NCBI GenBank assembly: GCA_002205965.3
Contig: NADL03000091.1
Location: 186,001 to 250,000, forward strand
Length of the DNA: 64,000 nucleotides
Direction: 5' to 3'
Source of the DNA: Kappaphycus alvarezii
Lineage: Eukaryota > Rhodophyta > Florideophyceae > Gigartinales > Solieriaceae
The position numbers and the translations under genes were made by a program. Positions 43,234-54,050 of the stretch are shown here, piece by piece. Every line of letters begins with the position of its first letter. Within the stretch, counting starts at the first letter, position 1. The notes under the pieces were generated by a model that saw nothing but the letters and a program-made list of their open reading frames with translations, had not been told where the DNA came from and did not search any database.

Positions 43234-44298
43234 CAGGAACTCCGCCGCGGGGGCCTCTTCGGATGCAGCGCAGCGGCGTTTGGTCGCCGAGGGTGAAGAG
43301 CCCGGGGATTGCAGGGTGAGGTCGGGGGATTGTTGCGGGGCGTGCCCGGGGCGGGAGGGGCGGAGGAGGAGGCCGGTAGCGCGTTGGGGCGCTTGTTGCG
43401 GGCGGAGCCAGGAGAGGTCGGGGCGGTGGGGTGAGCGGGGCTCACAACGGGTGGGCGGGTGGGATTGGCGGGGGTCTTGGGTGGGACGGGGGTCTTGGGT
43501 TGGGCGGGTGAGGGGCGAGCTCGGGCGGCACGACGGGTGTCGATGACGTCGCCAGCATGGTGGCGCAGGGTCGTTGCGAGGGCCGTGCGGACGTAGGGAA
43601 GGACCCAGGAGCGAAGGGTTGGGTCGAGTAGGCGGTTGGCCTCTCGGCCAAGGCGTGTCACGACTCCTTGGGAAGCGGAGTCATCCAGGGCTGCGGCGGT
43701 GGCCGCGATGGTCGTCGTTGTGGTTTGCAGGTCCGGAAACATGCACTGGAGGTGGGCTAGGATGGAGAACATCTCCTGTCGGGCAGCATCGGGGAAGTAA
43801 ATGAACGTCCATTTTCCCACGTGAGGGATGAGGACGTGCGGGGGCAGCGCGGTGTTGGCGAGGGCGGCAGCCTCCCCGAGGAACTGTTGGGCAGCCTGGT
43901 AGGAGGCGAAGGAGCGGTCCGGGGTGGTGGCGATGCCCAAGTGGGCGAGTTGCGGGGCGGGAGGGGGCGTGTGGCTCAAGCTCCCCCGTGCGCGGATTGA
44001 GACGACCGGGGGCGGAGGCGCCGAGAGCGACGAGCTCCCGAGCACGGGCGAGGGCCTGGGGAGAGGCATTGGCCGGTTGGCCAATGAGCGCTTGAGCCTG
44101 CGGGAGGCTCATGACACGTGCGCCAATAGCAGGGTCGACGCGTGGAAGCTCGACCTTGGTGATGGGCACTAGTGTGGGGGCGGTTTGTGGGCGGCGGGGC
44201 GGGCGTGACGCAACGGCGGCATAGGATGTACCCATCCATGCCGAGCGCGGCGGGGCGCCGGGCGGGCGCGCGGAAGGCGCCGGGGGGGAAGGGGGCAT
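43233..44298 (-). pseudogene. Family C ORF1
   Basis: Starts MPPSPPAPSARPPGAPPRSA, continues with MSLPQAQALIGQPANASPQA, then after one frame change YQAAQQFLGEAAALANTALP and KWTFIYFPDAARQEMFSILA. It ends in a long Pro/Arg-rich basic tail. No zinc knuckle; the basic tail suggests RNA binding. Its stop TGA overlaps the next ATG as TGATG (43,231-43,235), matching a stop-restart junction to ORF2. Confidence 0.65.
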
Positions 44299-44481
44299 GA
44301 GGGTGGTGACGTTGATTGTTGGAAAAGTATTTGTTTTGGAGATATTTCGAAGAAAGGAGTCAGGAGGAAGTTTTATCATTATATAGGTTCTCTGGAATAC
44401 ACTGTACATATATATTGTACTGTAGTATTTTTTTCTTTTTAGTATACACTCCTGCTACCCACTTCTTCGCCTCCTCGGTGA

Positions 44482-45327
44482 TTGCTTCGACGTCTCGCCC
44501 TTGATCTCAACGCCTCTCGCTTCTATCCGGGCCAAATACAGCCTCCCCGACAGTTTCTCCCCCCCCGCCGTCCTTGCTGCCTCGGCGCCTCTTCTTCCCC
44601 CGGCCTGTCTGACTTCCAGACAACTGCTACTGCTGAGATCACAAAGGCGCTTCGCGCCAGACTTCTCTCTTCCGTCGACCTCTCCTCCTCCGAAGGCTCC
44701 CGGCTACTCCGCCGCCTAGCTTCCGTCGCTTCTTCCCACGCCTCCCGTCCCTTTCACAACCTCCCGCAGAGCCATCTCGGTATCCGGGCCGCTCCTGAAG
44801 TATGGCGAACCATGGTTTGCCTCCGTCTTGGTGTCCCCATCTTCTCTGGCACACAACCCTGCACCTATTGCACCGCCGCCCACTTCCGCACTGTCCCCAC
44901 CCTGGATCCATACGGACACCACGCCTCTGTCTGTCCCTGCGCCGACGGCTCCATTCGGCGCCACAATTGCGTTCGCGACCGCCTCATTTCCGAGGTATCA
45001 CGCTTATCAATTGGGATTCGCCCTGTCCGGGAATGGACCTTCCCGCAAGACTTGCCCCGACCCTCCAACTCCCGCCGCCGCCTCGACATCTACATCGATG
45101 ATTTCCAGTTCTCTCCCGTCCCGCAGGGCTACGACGTCACTTTCATCAGCCCCCACTCCGCTCCATACGCCCAACAGCGGATTCACACGCCCCTCGCTGC
45201 CCTTACTGCATCTGAGCGCGCGAAATCTCTCCGCTATGGCCACCTCTGCGCCGAACTACGTATCGACTTCCGCCCGATGGCTTTCGACATATACGGGTCT
45301 ACCGGTCCCGGTGCCGAACGAGGTCTG
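44482..45327 (+). CDS. Family D ORF2, zinc motif and restriction-like endonuclease (partial)
   Basis: Open frame with VWRTMVCLRLGVPIFSGTQP, then C-x2-C...H...C (CTYC...DPYGHHASVC), then RRLDIYIDDFQFSP and GYDVTFISPHSAPYAQQRIH as the endonuclease core. RPMAFDIYGSTGPG follows, after which the LTR interrupts. The 5' part and RT are missing. No frame change in this stretch, so this copy was young when interrupted. Confidence 0.8.
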
Positions 45328-45445
45328 TGTAATACAAAAAATGGTCCTCCCCTCATTTAATACAGGAAATGGTCCTCCCTTCACGTTATACAGGAAATGG
45401 TCCTCCCTTCACGTAATACAGGAAATGGTCCTCCCCTCGTGTAAT
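45328..45445 (+). repeat. Four tandem units of about 28 bp at the LTR start
   Basis: Units share TAATACAGGAAATGGTCCTC followed by a CCTTCACG-like spacer. The first is the most diverged. They may be enhancer-like or replication-slippage repeats at the LTR edge. Confidence 0.75.
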
Positions 45446-46790
45446 CCAGCAACCTACAACGATCCCGCCCCTAACTTCTCCAACCGTCATTTCCAAATTT
45501 ACTTCCATTTTATCTAGATATTTTTATACTGTATTTAACCCTCTGAATCGACCCCGAATCAAGTCCCTTTTCCCTTTTAGCTTACCTCCTCCTCCAAATT
45601 CGCCTTTTTTTGAGAAGAAGGGCGCAATTGCACTATTGCAAATTCCCTTGCAGATTTATTTTACCTATTCCTAATCTATAGAACCTGCCCCGGGAGCCTA
45701 TTTAAACCCCTTTATTCTAAGTTCCAAATGCCCCGATAATTTTACTCATCACCCTCTCCCCCCACACACCCAAAACACCCTACATTGCCTCCCGTTCCCC
45801 AACGTCTATCACAATGAGCAACCTTCGCCCCTCTGTCCCTATTTCCAAAAACCGCCCTTCCCGTTCCATCAATGGCCTTCGTCTCGCCGCCTACGGGCCA
45901 ACCGATGCCGACGACTACATCCGGCGGCAAACAAAGAAGCAAATCATCGAGTTCGTTCGCCGCCTCTTCATAGAAGAAGAAGCGAGGGGGGTAAGTGAGG
46001 GAGGGGCTGAGAAGGTCGAGGAGGAGAGCGGGGAGTCCTTCGAGGAATGGTTAGCCCCTGAGCTAGTGTACGAGGCTCGGAGAAGGAGGAGGAGGAGGAG
46101 GAGGAGGAGAAGGAGGAGGAAGAGGATGAGGGAAAAGGGGGCATGGAAAGTGTTGGACTGGTGAGGCCTGGATTGGAGAGTATGGATCAAGTTGGGCCCA
46201 CGATGGAACCGGATGGAGATATCTTTAGTAGTCCAGGTATCTCCCAGGGGGAATAGAGAGCTGTGAGCCATTCACAGATATTTGTGGGACTTCTTGGACA
46301 GCATGGATATTTTAGAGGAGTTGTTTGATCTGATTTAGAGAATGGGAAATAAGAGGACCAAATTAATTGTTAGTTTCTTAAGTATCTTTGCTTAGAGTAT
46401 ATTGTCCACACAAAGTATTTTTATGCATTTCTTGGTATCTTCTGTAGTTTTGTTCGGACTTTAGGGTAGCCAAAAGTCTATATAAGCTGAGTAACTGCTT
46501 CCTCATGGAGAGGTCAAGCAAGTTGGCAGACAACTTCAAGCCAAGTCCCGAGTAGTAGGAAGTTGAGAGTCAACTTCAGACCCAAGAAAACTTTTTCTTA
46601 CGCTAGTCGCAGAGCGTCGGTGGTAGACCCTGCCCCTTTTATACTTGCTTGTAGCTTCCTCAACTCTCTTCTATATACACTCCCTTTTGTTCGTTCAACA
46701 ATACCACGGCAGCACTTTTGTCGCTCGCAACACCTCCTTCTCAGTGTAATTGGTTCTGAGGATCTCCTCCCCGCCGATTTACCCCTATCA
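45328..46790 (+). mobile_element. Solo LTR, 1,463 bp, inserted in family D (fossil)
   Basis: Begins TGTAATAC, ends CCTATCA (TG...CA) and is flanked by the 5-bp repeat GTCTG (45,323-45,327 and 46,791-46,795). The uninterrupted D copy 2 shows the empty site. It holds a TATATAAGCTGAG box near 46,480, four tandem units of about 28 bp at its start (TAATACAGGAAATGGTCCTC type) and a short frame at 45,814-46,164 with a poly-Arg run. A diverged inverted copy lies at 52,253-53,050. No internal region remains. The parent family is unassigned. Confidence 0.85.
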
Positions 46791-47044
46791 GTCTGCCAGA
46801 ATTGCTGAGTACATCGCACTACGTAAAGGCAGTAGCCCTGCCTTCGAGCGCGATCGCTTGTTCACGATTATCAGATCGCTCGTACAACAACGAACTTCTG
46901 TCGCGATCAACCGACGACTACTCGACCGTTCCTGGCTCGGATAGATTTTTCCTCTTTTGAGGGCCGCTAGCCTCCCCTTTTCTGCTTGGTAAAAGTCTTC
47001 TTCTTCTTCTTTAGTATACAGTATATACATAATTTATGTACTAT

Positions 47045-47087
47045 ACAGTGTATTCGTATATACAGTGTATTCGTATATACAGTGTAT
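47045..47087 (+). repeat. Short tandem repeat, about 17-bp units
   Basis: CAGTGTATTCGTATATA is repeated two and a half times, ending at CAGTGTAT. That last unit is the target duplication of family D copy 2. Confidence 0.75.
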
Positions 47088-47600
47088 CCGGGAATGGACC
47101 TTCCCGCAAGACTTGCCCCGACCCTCCAACTCCCGCCGCCGCCTCGACATCTACATCGATGATGTCCAGCTCTCTCCCGTCCCGCAGGGCTACGACGTCA
47201 CTGTCATCAGCCCCACTCTGCTCCATACGCTCAGCAGCGGATTCACACGCCCCTCGCTGCCCTTACTGCATCTGAGCGCGCGAAATCTCTCCGCTATGGC
47301 CACCTCTGCGCCGAACTACGTATCGACTTCCGCCCGATGGCTTTCGATATATATGGGTCTACCGGTCCCGGTCCCGAACGAGGTCTGTCCAGAATTGCTG
47401 AGTACATCGCACTACGTAAAGGCAGTAGCCCTGCCTTCGAGCGCGATCGCTTGTTCACGATTATCAGATCGCTCGTACAACAACGAACTTCTGTCGCGAT
47501 CAACCGACGACTACTCGACCGTTCCTGGCTCGGATAGATTTTTCCCCTTTTGAGGGCCGCTAGCCCCCCCTTTTCTGCTTGGTGAAGTCTTCTTCTTCTT
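47088..47600 (+). mobile_element. LINE family D copy 2, 513-bp 3' end with target duplication
   Basis: Flanked by CAGTGTAT (47,080-47,087 and 47,601-47,608). It contains the endonuclease core (RRLDIYIDDVQLSP then GYDVTVISP) and the coding end DRSWLG, with a (TTC)n 3' terminus. It gives the empty-site sequence for the solo LTR in copy 1. One frame change occurs in the middle. Confidence 0.9.
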
Positions 47601-47639
47601 CAGTGTATACACAATTTCAAGTTGTAGGCGTGGTGGTGG

Positions 47640-48030
47640 TGTGGTGAAAATTTATTTAAAACTCCTGACTAATAAAAGCCGCCTAGAGGGCTATGTTGTC
47701 AGGGAAATCTTGCAAGAGAAATACTGTAATGCATGCGGAGAATCTTGTTGGGTTGGACTTTGGTGTGTATCATAGCCGACGTTTGGGACCAGCGACAGGA
47801 GAGAGATGCAATGAAATGGCCGCTAGCGATGAGTGAATAGTACATTGATGGCGTGTCGTAATCGTTTAAGGTGGGTGTCGGTGATTGCGTTGTTCCGGAG
47901 GAGTTCATGGTCCTGGTAGCAGTTCTGTGGGGCGTTGTCGTAGGTACTGGGTGATCCAGGAACAAGTGTAGAAACCATCGTATGGCGAGGCGACGTGGGT
48001 GCCCCTTGAGGATGGGGGAGGTGAGGAAGG
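47640..48030 (-). other. Unassigned, possibly worn LINE 3' region
   Basis: A minus-strand frame at 47,699-47,965 (MFLDHPVPTTTPHRTATRTM...) has no recognisable motif. The left border has GGTGGTGGTGTGG, which resembles a family A terminus. I see no other gene. Confidence 0.3.
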
Positions 48031-48032
48031 GT

Positions 48033-48462
48033 GGTGGTGGTAGATCTTTAAGGTCCTACAATGTCGCACAGAGGCGTGCGGAGGGTAATCATCAATTAAC
48101 TATGGATGCGGGCGGCGGGTAGAATCTTGTCGTGCTTGCATTATTTGGAGAGTAAATGCAAAACGGGTAACAAAGTCGCGGAGCTCCTGTTGGGGGGGAG
48201 GAAACGCGATGGGAAGCAGCGAAGGAAGCAAGGCGGCGGAAAAAATTTTTGCCGTCGTCGCCCAGGGCGCCATTAATACCAATCCCGACGGGGGAGAGGA
48301 GAATATCGTTTTGGTTGCAGTAAGGGGGAAACGTTTGGGTGTTTTACTCTTGGAAGATATATCCGATCTATCCCATGTTTTTCCAGACAACCACAATCGA
48401 CTCAAAAAGGGTATACCGACACCGTAATGGGGAAGGAACAGTAAGTGCCATACTGACGATGG
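48033..48462 (-). mobile_element. LINE family A 3' end, interrupted
   Basis: Matches 36,593-36,897 with moderate divergence. It carries a 114-bp E-type tail at 48,325 and is cut at 48,462 by a family E fragment. Confidence 0.85.
48325..48438 (-). mobile_element. 114-bp E-type LINE 3' tail inserted in family A
   Basis: Flanked by CAGTAAG (48,318-48,324 and 48,439-48,445), a sequence present once in the intact A at about 36,880. It contains GGGTGTTTTACTCTTGGAAG and reaches the GTAATGGGGAAGGAA block seen just after the ORF stop of the 31,850 copy. It is the longest of this subfamily's pure 3' UTR insertions. Confidence 0.9.
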
Positions 48463-48893
48463 TTATCCTAAGTGTCGCTCAAAACTCCTTCCAAAAATCA
48501 ACTGGCTTTATTCTGGACGAGTCTCGCCGCGTGACGAGCGAACAATGTTCGCTGCGCATCACCAATCGGAATGGCTGCCGGTGCGGCAATGCCAGTCGCA
48601 ACCCGGTTGGCGAAGTCCGAGCGGAAGGGTGCCAGCCCCCCAACGTGGAGAGTGGAAGGGCAATGAAGCGATGCCCAGGACCATTGCGAAAGGTTGGGAG
48701 TTCTCTGTACTTGTAATGAAACCATTGGCAGGACCTTTATTGCAAGTGCTTGACCGTGTGTACTAACTAGAAAGTAGCTTGTAGACTGGTTGACAAGCAG
48801 GCTGTGTTGGAGGTTACTATCAACGCTGCGTGTCGTTGGAGGGAGAATTGTCCTCACCCTGGAGTATTAGTCCAGGGCTCGGTTGGTGACAGC
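48463..48893 (-). mobile_element. LINE family E 3' end inside family A
   Basis: On the minus strand it has the ACGACACGCAGCGTTGATAG coding end, the TTTCTAG stop, TGGTTTCATTACAAGTACAG and the terminus GAGCGACACTTAGG, as in 2,150-2,459. It separates two pieces of family A that are about 970 bp apart in the intact element, so the join replaced or deleted that part. Confidence 0.85.
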
Positions 48894-48894
48894 A

Positions 48895-49246
48895 CGTAGC
48901 AAGTGCATGGCATTCAAGGCGTTCGCGCAGAAGCGGTGTGAGTGGAAAGCCAATTGAGCATCATCCAAGTCTCGAAGGGTTTGGAAGATGCGGTCAACTG
49001 CGTTTTGGCTGTCTGCGAAAAATTGGGAAACAAAACGGTCCGAGCCAATCGGGGATCCCAGCACGATGAAACCAGAGGGGGTTGAAAAGGGGCAAGGAAG
49101 TGCCAAAGTGGAGTGGGAAGGGGAGAGGACGTAAACTTGGGTCTTGGCAAGGTTGAGCTGGAACCCAGTGGATCTCCTTCAAGCTGGAACGGATGACAGC
49201 GTCGGCATGGACGAAAGCAAGGCCCACATGATGCTCGAGGGAACAA
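48895..49246 (-). mobile_element. LINE family A fragment, RT end and thumb
   Basis: Matches 37,870-38,170: VLGSPIGSDRFVSQFF and DLDDAQLAFHSHRFCANALN. It is the other side of the A copy interrupted by the E fragment. Broken frames. Confidence 0.85.
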
Positions 49247-49252
49247 GAAGAA

Positions 49253-49322
49253 GAGGGGGGGGAATTTGGGGTGTTTTTAATGCATGAAAAATATGGTCAG
49301 CTGTTCCCTGAGGGATAGCTTC
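49253..49322 (-). mobile_element. E-type LINE 3' tail
   Basis: GGGGGGGAATTTGGGGTGTT then AATGCATGAAAAATATGGTC and AGCTGTTCCCTGAGGGATAG. It is a close partner of the 25,708 insertion in the opposite orientation. It abuts the family A fragment. Confidence 0.75.
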
Positions 49323-51567
49323 TTTCGTATTTTTATTGGACAATAAAGGCACAAGGACACCTTTCTGACACTAAATTCGCTATTAACATAAACTTCTAAT
49401 GATTAAGGTGCAATTACGCTATTGAAAAGTTATGGCAATACCTGATTCAACAATTTACATTGAAATTGAAACGAAAAAGATATTAAATATGCATCGTAAA
49501 ATAATTTCAGTTTTTTTAGACTTGCTATAAAAATTTCAATTATGTTATATTTTTCGTTCGTACGTAGGCTAGAAACTGATAATAAAGACGCAGAAATATA
49601 AATAAAAGGCGTTTCTACCGGTTTCATATTCCACAATTGCAATGTATAATCTGTCGTCATTTCAGAATGTTGAATGGTTTGGGGAAAATGATTTTAAAAC
49701 TAATATTAAGTTCTCAATATGTTAATTCCTATCAAAACTAAAGGTTGGTAGCTTACACGAATAGTTTTGCATGTTTTAAATACATTTTTTTGAACAAAAG
49801 AGACTACTTGGTACGCAAAAAAGGTTGTAAGTATTTTTTTGTTTTGGTAAAGATAATTTGCTTTAACCAAAGCATCCACCGACTTACATCAGAGTTGTTA
49901 AATGTAATGTGGATCTATGCAAAAAATGTTTTTCGTTAAAATTTCAGTCATTAGTGCTTTTTTTAATTCACATCAGATTATGAATTGTATTTCTTACACA
50001 GAAATTACATTGAAGCATCATCTTAACAATTAGGGGTATAGTTTTTACTAATCTCGGAGTGCCCAGCTTTCGTTTCTAGTCCCAATAATAGAAAATAATG
50101 GGAGTACTATAAAATAATACATATATTTGTAATAGAGAAATAAAACAGAGTCATTTGAGTTTACCGTTCTTGCAAAAATATTGAATTTGAAGCGCACGTG
50201 TCATTTCAAAAAGGTCCGATATGGCTTAATAATACAAAAATAGGCCAGTCACTGCTGGATAAGTACTGTATTTAGTTTCATGTTGGTAGCGCCAATATAA
50301 AAGAAAATGGAAAAAACTTTGTTTAATTTAAACACTTTCTTTCATGAAGGTTACTAATATTACTCTTTCAATTGGCGTGAAGATCTTTCCCACCACTTTA
50401 TGGAAATACTTGGGAAGAGTAAGTCGAAAGAAAATTCGTCGATGAATCAAATCGTTAAACTCGAAACAACTTTTACGAAGCTGAATAATGTCGGTCAGAC
50501 TCTAAATGAAATTTTTAAAAATGGCTACGAGGATATTATTTATCAAGAATTATAGCGATTACGACTGTTAAGATTTTGTAGTAGAAATACGAGAATTGGA
50601 CGAAGATAAAATATCCTAGAAGGCATTCACTACCAGACTGGTTGATGAATATTAGCAGACGGTACAACCTCTGTAATTGCGATGAGAACGGGAATTTGAT
50701 CTACACATCAACCAGAGCAGCAGCCACAATGAAGAAGTCCATGAAGAAATTTGTATATTGTCATCAGAAAGGTTACTCAACTGACGAATGCTATAATGAA
50801 CTGAACGGATCCAATTATGAAAACAAGAAAATAATGTTTACTAACAAAAGAAAGCCAATAATTGCAGTTACAATCAAGAATGGCGCAGATCGTAAACAAG
50901 TTGGATCTAAGAGAGACCTCAATAAGACTGATCCAAAAATCATTCAAGTCTATGCCAGAGTCCCGTAAATTCTTAACACCGACGAAGAAAATAAATAAAA
51001 TCAGGGCAATAAATGAAAACTAGTCACTGACCAGAACCTTTATTGAGTGGATGAAAAAAATTCCCATCTAAAGAACATATAGACTACATACGTCCACTTA
51101 AAAACAAAAAACTATTCAGTGGACCACCTGATGAACCTATGAAGAATAAATCAATGTTATATATGACTAGAGTTATCATTAATATCAACAATTCAGGGGA
51201 ACAGAACAAGATATGCTTCGTTTTGACACAGGAGCGATACATTACATGCGTTCCACTCGAAAAATATTCAAAGAAATAAGACGGATAACTGAATACTCAG
51301 TCGTCCTCGGGGACAATATAAATGTCATAAGTAGCTTGGTTAGAGCAATGTATACGAAATCATATTAGGAAAACCGCAGTAAATGTTTGAGAGAGGCATG
51401 GGTCAGACTTGTAAACGTCCAATTAGTTGAATAAGTGTAACTAAACCTTCTTTTAATGAATTCTCTCGATTAAAAAGCATCTGAAAAACTTTGTGGTAGG
51501 TCTAGTATATCCCCCTCGCTAGAAGCGTCAGACGAAAAAGTAAACTACCTCACCATTCCCTCCCGAA

Positions 51568-51604
51568 TATATCTTCCAATAGTAAAAAACCAAAACCTTC
51601 CCCT
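51568..51604 (+). mobile_element. E-type LINE 3' tail (short)
   Basis: CGAATATATCTTCCAATAGT then AAAAAACCAAAACCTTCCCC. It is a diverged member of the 48,325 subfamily. Confidence 0.6.
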
Positions 51605-51639
51605 TTCATAACGAATACCAGCGTAACACTCACCTCAAC

Positions 51640-51915
51640 AGTAAGCTAACTCTGATAGGCAACGATCATGCACGTGCAGCTCGACGCCATTTCATCGAAA
51701 TGCGTTTGCATTATCAACACCCGGCAAGACCGCAGAGTAGAACTATCGGGGCTGCAGGTGGTACTGACTATTACAACGTAACATTCGTCAATCCACTCGA
51801 GTCATCTCATTACAGAGTACGGATACTAAACCCGTTGCCGGATGTCTACAAGACCAGGGTGGAACGCAGAGCAAATAAGGCTTTCTTTCGTATTTGCCTA
51901 GGAGTAAAAGTGTAG
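51640..51915 (+). mobile_element. LINE family E fragment, endonuclease core
   Basis: GAAGGTDYYNVTFVNPLESS parallels GATGGTDYIDVTFVNPLAPS at 1.9 kb, with Asn in place of the Asp before VTF. RVERRANKAFFRI follows. Coding similarity ends at about 51,915. Confidence 0.75.
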
Positions 51916-52252
51916 TTTCTGTCTCTCATCGACGCTAGAGGGTGGTACCCATAGGGTTACTTTATTGTAGCAGGGCTTGCGTCAACCGTGGGTTGTCGCG
52001 CAATGGAGCGGCTTTCGAAGGATCGAGGCATTCTTTTGCAGCGACATTCGAAGTCGGCAGTAACTTTCAAAGCGGCTTGCCAGCTGGCTGACTTCCCATC
52101 GACATTATAGTAAAAATGAGTAGAGTATAGATTGTCGATCGCGTAGTTTTCTACAGCAATGAATTTTTGCTGCCACTCTGTTTGTTTATCTAACGTCTCT
52201 TTTCCCGTAAATGAACCCCCCTCTCTCACACAGTCCTATTCTTATGATTCCT

Positions 52253-53050
52253 CTGATAGGGTTAAATCGTCAGGAGAAGAGATACTCAGAACCGATTACC
52301 CCAGAGAGTTATTGCAAGCGACAAACGTGCTACCGTGGTCTAATTGAACGAACAAAAAGGAGTAGATAAGGAAAAAAGTTGAGAGGGCCACAAGAAAGTA
52401 TGGAAGGGGCAGGGTCTACCACTGATGCCCTTTGAACAGCGTAGGAAAACTTTTTCTTAAGTCTGAAGTTGACTCTCAACTTCCTACTACTCGGGACTTG
52501 ATTTGAAGTTGTCTTAAAACTTGGTTGACCTCTACAAGAGGAAGCAGTTTACTCAGCTTATATAGAATTTTTTTCTAACCCTAAAGTCTCAAAGAAACAT
52601 AGTAAGAAACATAAATGAATCAAATGGAATCGTGTGAACGAGAAAGACTAACTGCAAAACTATCAGATAAATATCTAGATTCTTTCCTTAATATCTTCGT
52701 CCTCTAGATCGGAGCCAAACAGTTCCCCTAAAATATCCATTCCACCCAAGCAGTCCCACAAATATCCGCGAATGGCTTATAATTATCATTGCCTCTTGCG
52801 AAATATCCAGACCACTGAAGATGCCCCCATCCGGTTCCAAAGTCGGGACCACCTGTTCCATGCTTTTTGACCCCTTCCACGCTATTTCAGCACTTTCTAT
52901 GTCTTCTTCCCCCTCATACCCCTCGTCCTCCTCTTCATTCTTCTCTTCATCTTCGTCAGAAGAGTCAGAGATCACGATTACTTCCTCAGTCTCCCCTTCG
53001 TTCTTCATGGGAGCTCCCCCACCGCAGTACACTAGTGGATCCTACGGGCC
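52253..53050 (-). mobile_element. Diverged, inverted copy of the 1.46-kb LTR (fossil)
   Basis: The minus strand shares with 46,150-46,790 the ATATAAGCTGAGTAAACTGC box, GTCCCGAGTAGTAGGAAGTT and the CCTATCA terminus. Its short frame at 52,688-53,032 (acidic SDSSDEDEEKNEEEDE run, LEPDGGIFSGLDIS) corresponds to the 46,150-46,260 part of the solo LTR. The other end is not resolved. Confidence 0.75.
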
Positions 53051-53059
53051 CACCTAGTC

Positions 53060-54050
53060 CTCCTCTTCATTCTCCTCTGCCTCCTCTTCCTCAGTCTCAT
53101 CTTCTTCTTCCCCTTCCCCTCCTCTTCTGTCAGCTTGAAGCAGTTACGCCAGACACACTATCGAACGCGTTCCCGGTCCAATATCTACAGTAATCGTCGT
53201 AGTCAGTTGGACCATTTTCCATCAGGTCCAGAGCGTTAAGTGGACGACAGCCTCGGAATTACTCGGTGATGGTGAGGAAATGGCGGAGTTTGGTCATGTT
53301 AAGGGCCAAAAAAGGGGTGAGCCGATGGGGTAGTTGATAGCCGGAGGGTTGCCTCAACGACGTCGATTTCGAACTTTAAATACTGCGACGTGTTCGAAAA
53401 ATATGATGACTTTGGACGTGTAATGATATCCATTAATGAAACCGTGTCTTATAATAAAAAAATAAACTCACGATTTTTCCACACTCATCCAAATTAAAAT
53501 ATCCTGCAAATTCAGAAACTGTAGAATTATCTTGCAAATTTCGATACTGTATCAGATTTCGGTCCTCTTCTAGATTTTTTAGAGTGCACATTTTGCGCAC
53601 ATCAACTTCCTCTTACGATATATTTTAAACAATACATCTAAAAATTCCTTTAAACCCTCACCTTTAACACAACCGGACACGCTCGTATACCGTTGAGACT
53701 ACATCAGGTTTATTTTTTCCTGGTTACTCGCACAAGAGGTTAATTTTCCAAAAATTTACAGTAGAGTGATAAGCTTGAGTACTTTAATTCAATACAGTTT
53801 AAATTACACGATTTTATATTTTTCCCGTTAACGGAGCTCCATTGTTTTATTCCGAACAGCGGTTTGAAATCACAATTCGAATCTAAATTCGGGATCGAGC
53901 GCTGTGTGTCACGATTTACGTACAATGGACAATAGCATGTGTTAAATTGCGCTCCAGCAAAAGGCGCATGGAATACATGAGTCAGTCTCGACTGAAAATG
54001 TGGAAAGGGACTAACTGTGGGGTGTTGAGCGCACAAAAGGAAAAGGTAAT
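53060..54050. other. No gene seen
   Basis: Pyrimidine-rich DNA to about 53,140, then AT-rich sequence with short frames only. I recognise nothing. Confidence 0.5.

Larger units (their letters stand above)
39874..44400 (-). mobile_element. LINE family C, near full-length, decayed
   Basis: The minus strand carries ORF1 (44,298-43,233), ORF2 (43,233 to about 39,950 in several frames) and a 3' UTR containing AACATCCGGTTAGTTCTTAG and ATACTCAATGAAGTAAAGTT. The same 3' end occurs as an orphan at 8,886. It is the sister of family B by shared RT and endonuclease blocks. At least five frame changes, one at the G-run near 40,383. The 5' limit is set by the start of non-LINE, TACTG-rich DNA near 44,390. 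No clean target duplication was found. Confidence 0.8.
44449..47009 (+). mobile_element. LINE family D copy 1, 5' truncated, split by a solo LTR
   Basis: The flanking 11-bp direct repeat TTTAGTATACA (44,438-44,448 and 47,010-47,020) marks the ends. The left part to 45,327 and the right part from 46,796 together match the uninterrupted copy 2 at 47,088-47,600. The right part has the coding end SPAFERDRLFTIIRSLVQQR to DRSWLG and a 3' UTR ending in a (TTC)n run. The RT half is absent. Confidence 0.9.

Noticed and set aside
42699-43319. 206-codon plus-strand frame
   Set aside because: Shadow of the GC-rich family C ORF1/ORF2 region on the other strand; Gly/Arg-rich composition is an artefact of complementing Pro-rich codons.
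45814-46164. Acidic and poly-Arg ORF as a separate host gene
   Set aside because: It lies wholly inside the 1.46-kb solo LTR, and the poly-Arg comes from a purine-rich simple repeat.
47634-47690. Another family A 3' end
   Set aside because: Only the GGTGGTGG run matches; the conserved GCACAGAGGCGTGCGGAGGG block is absent.
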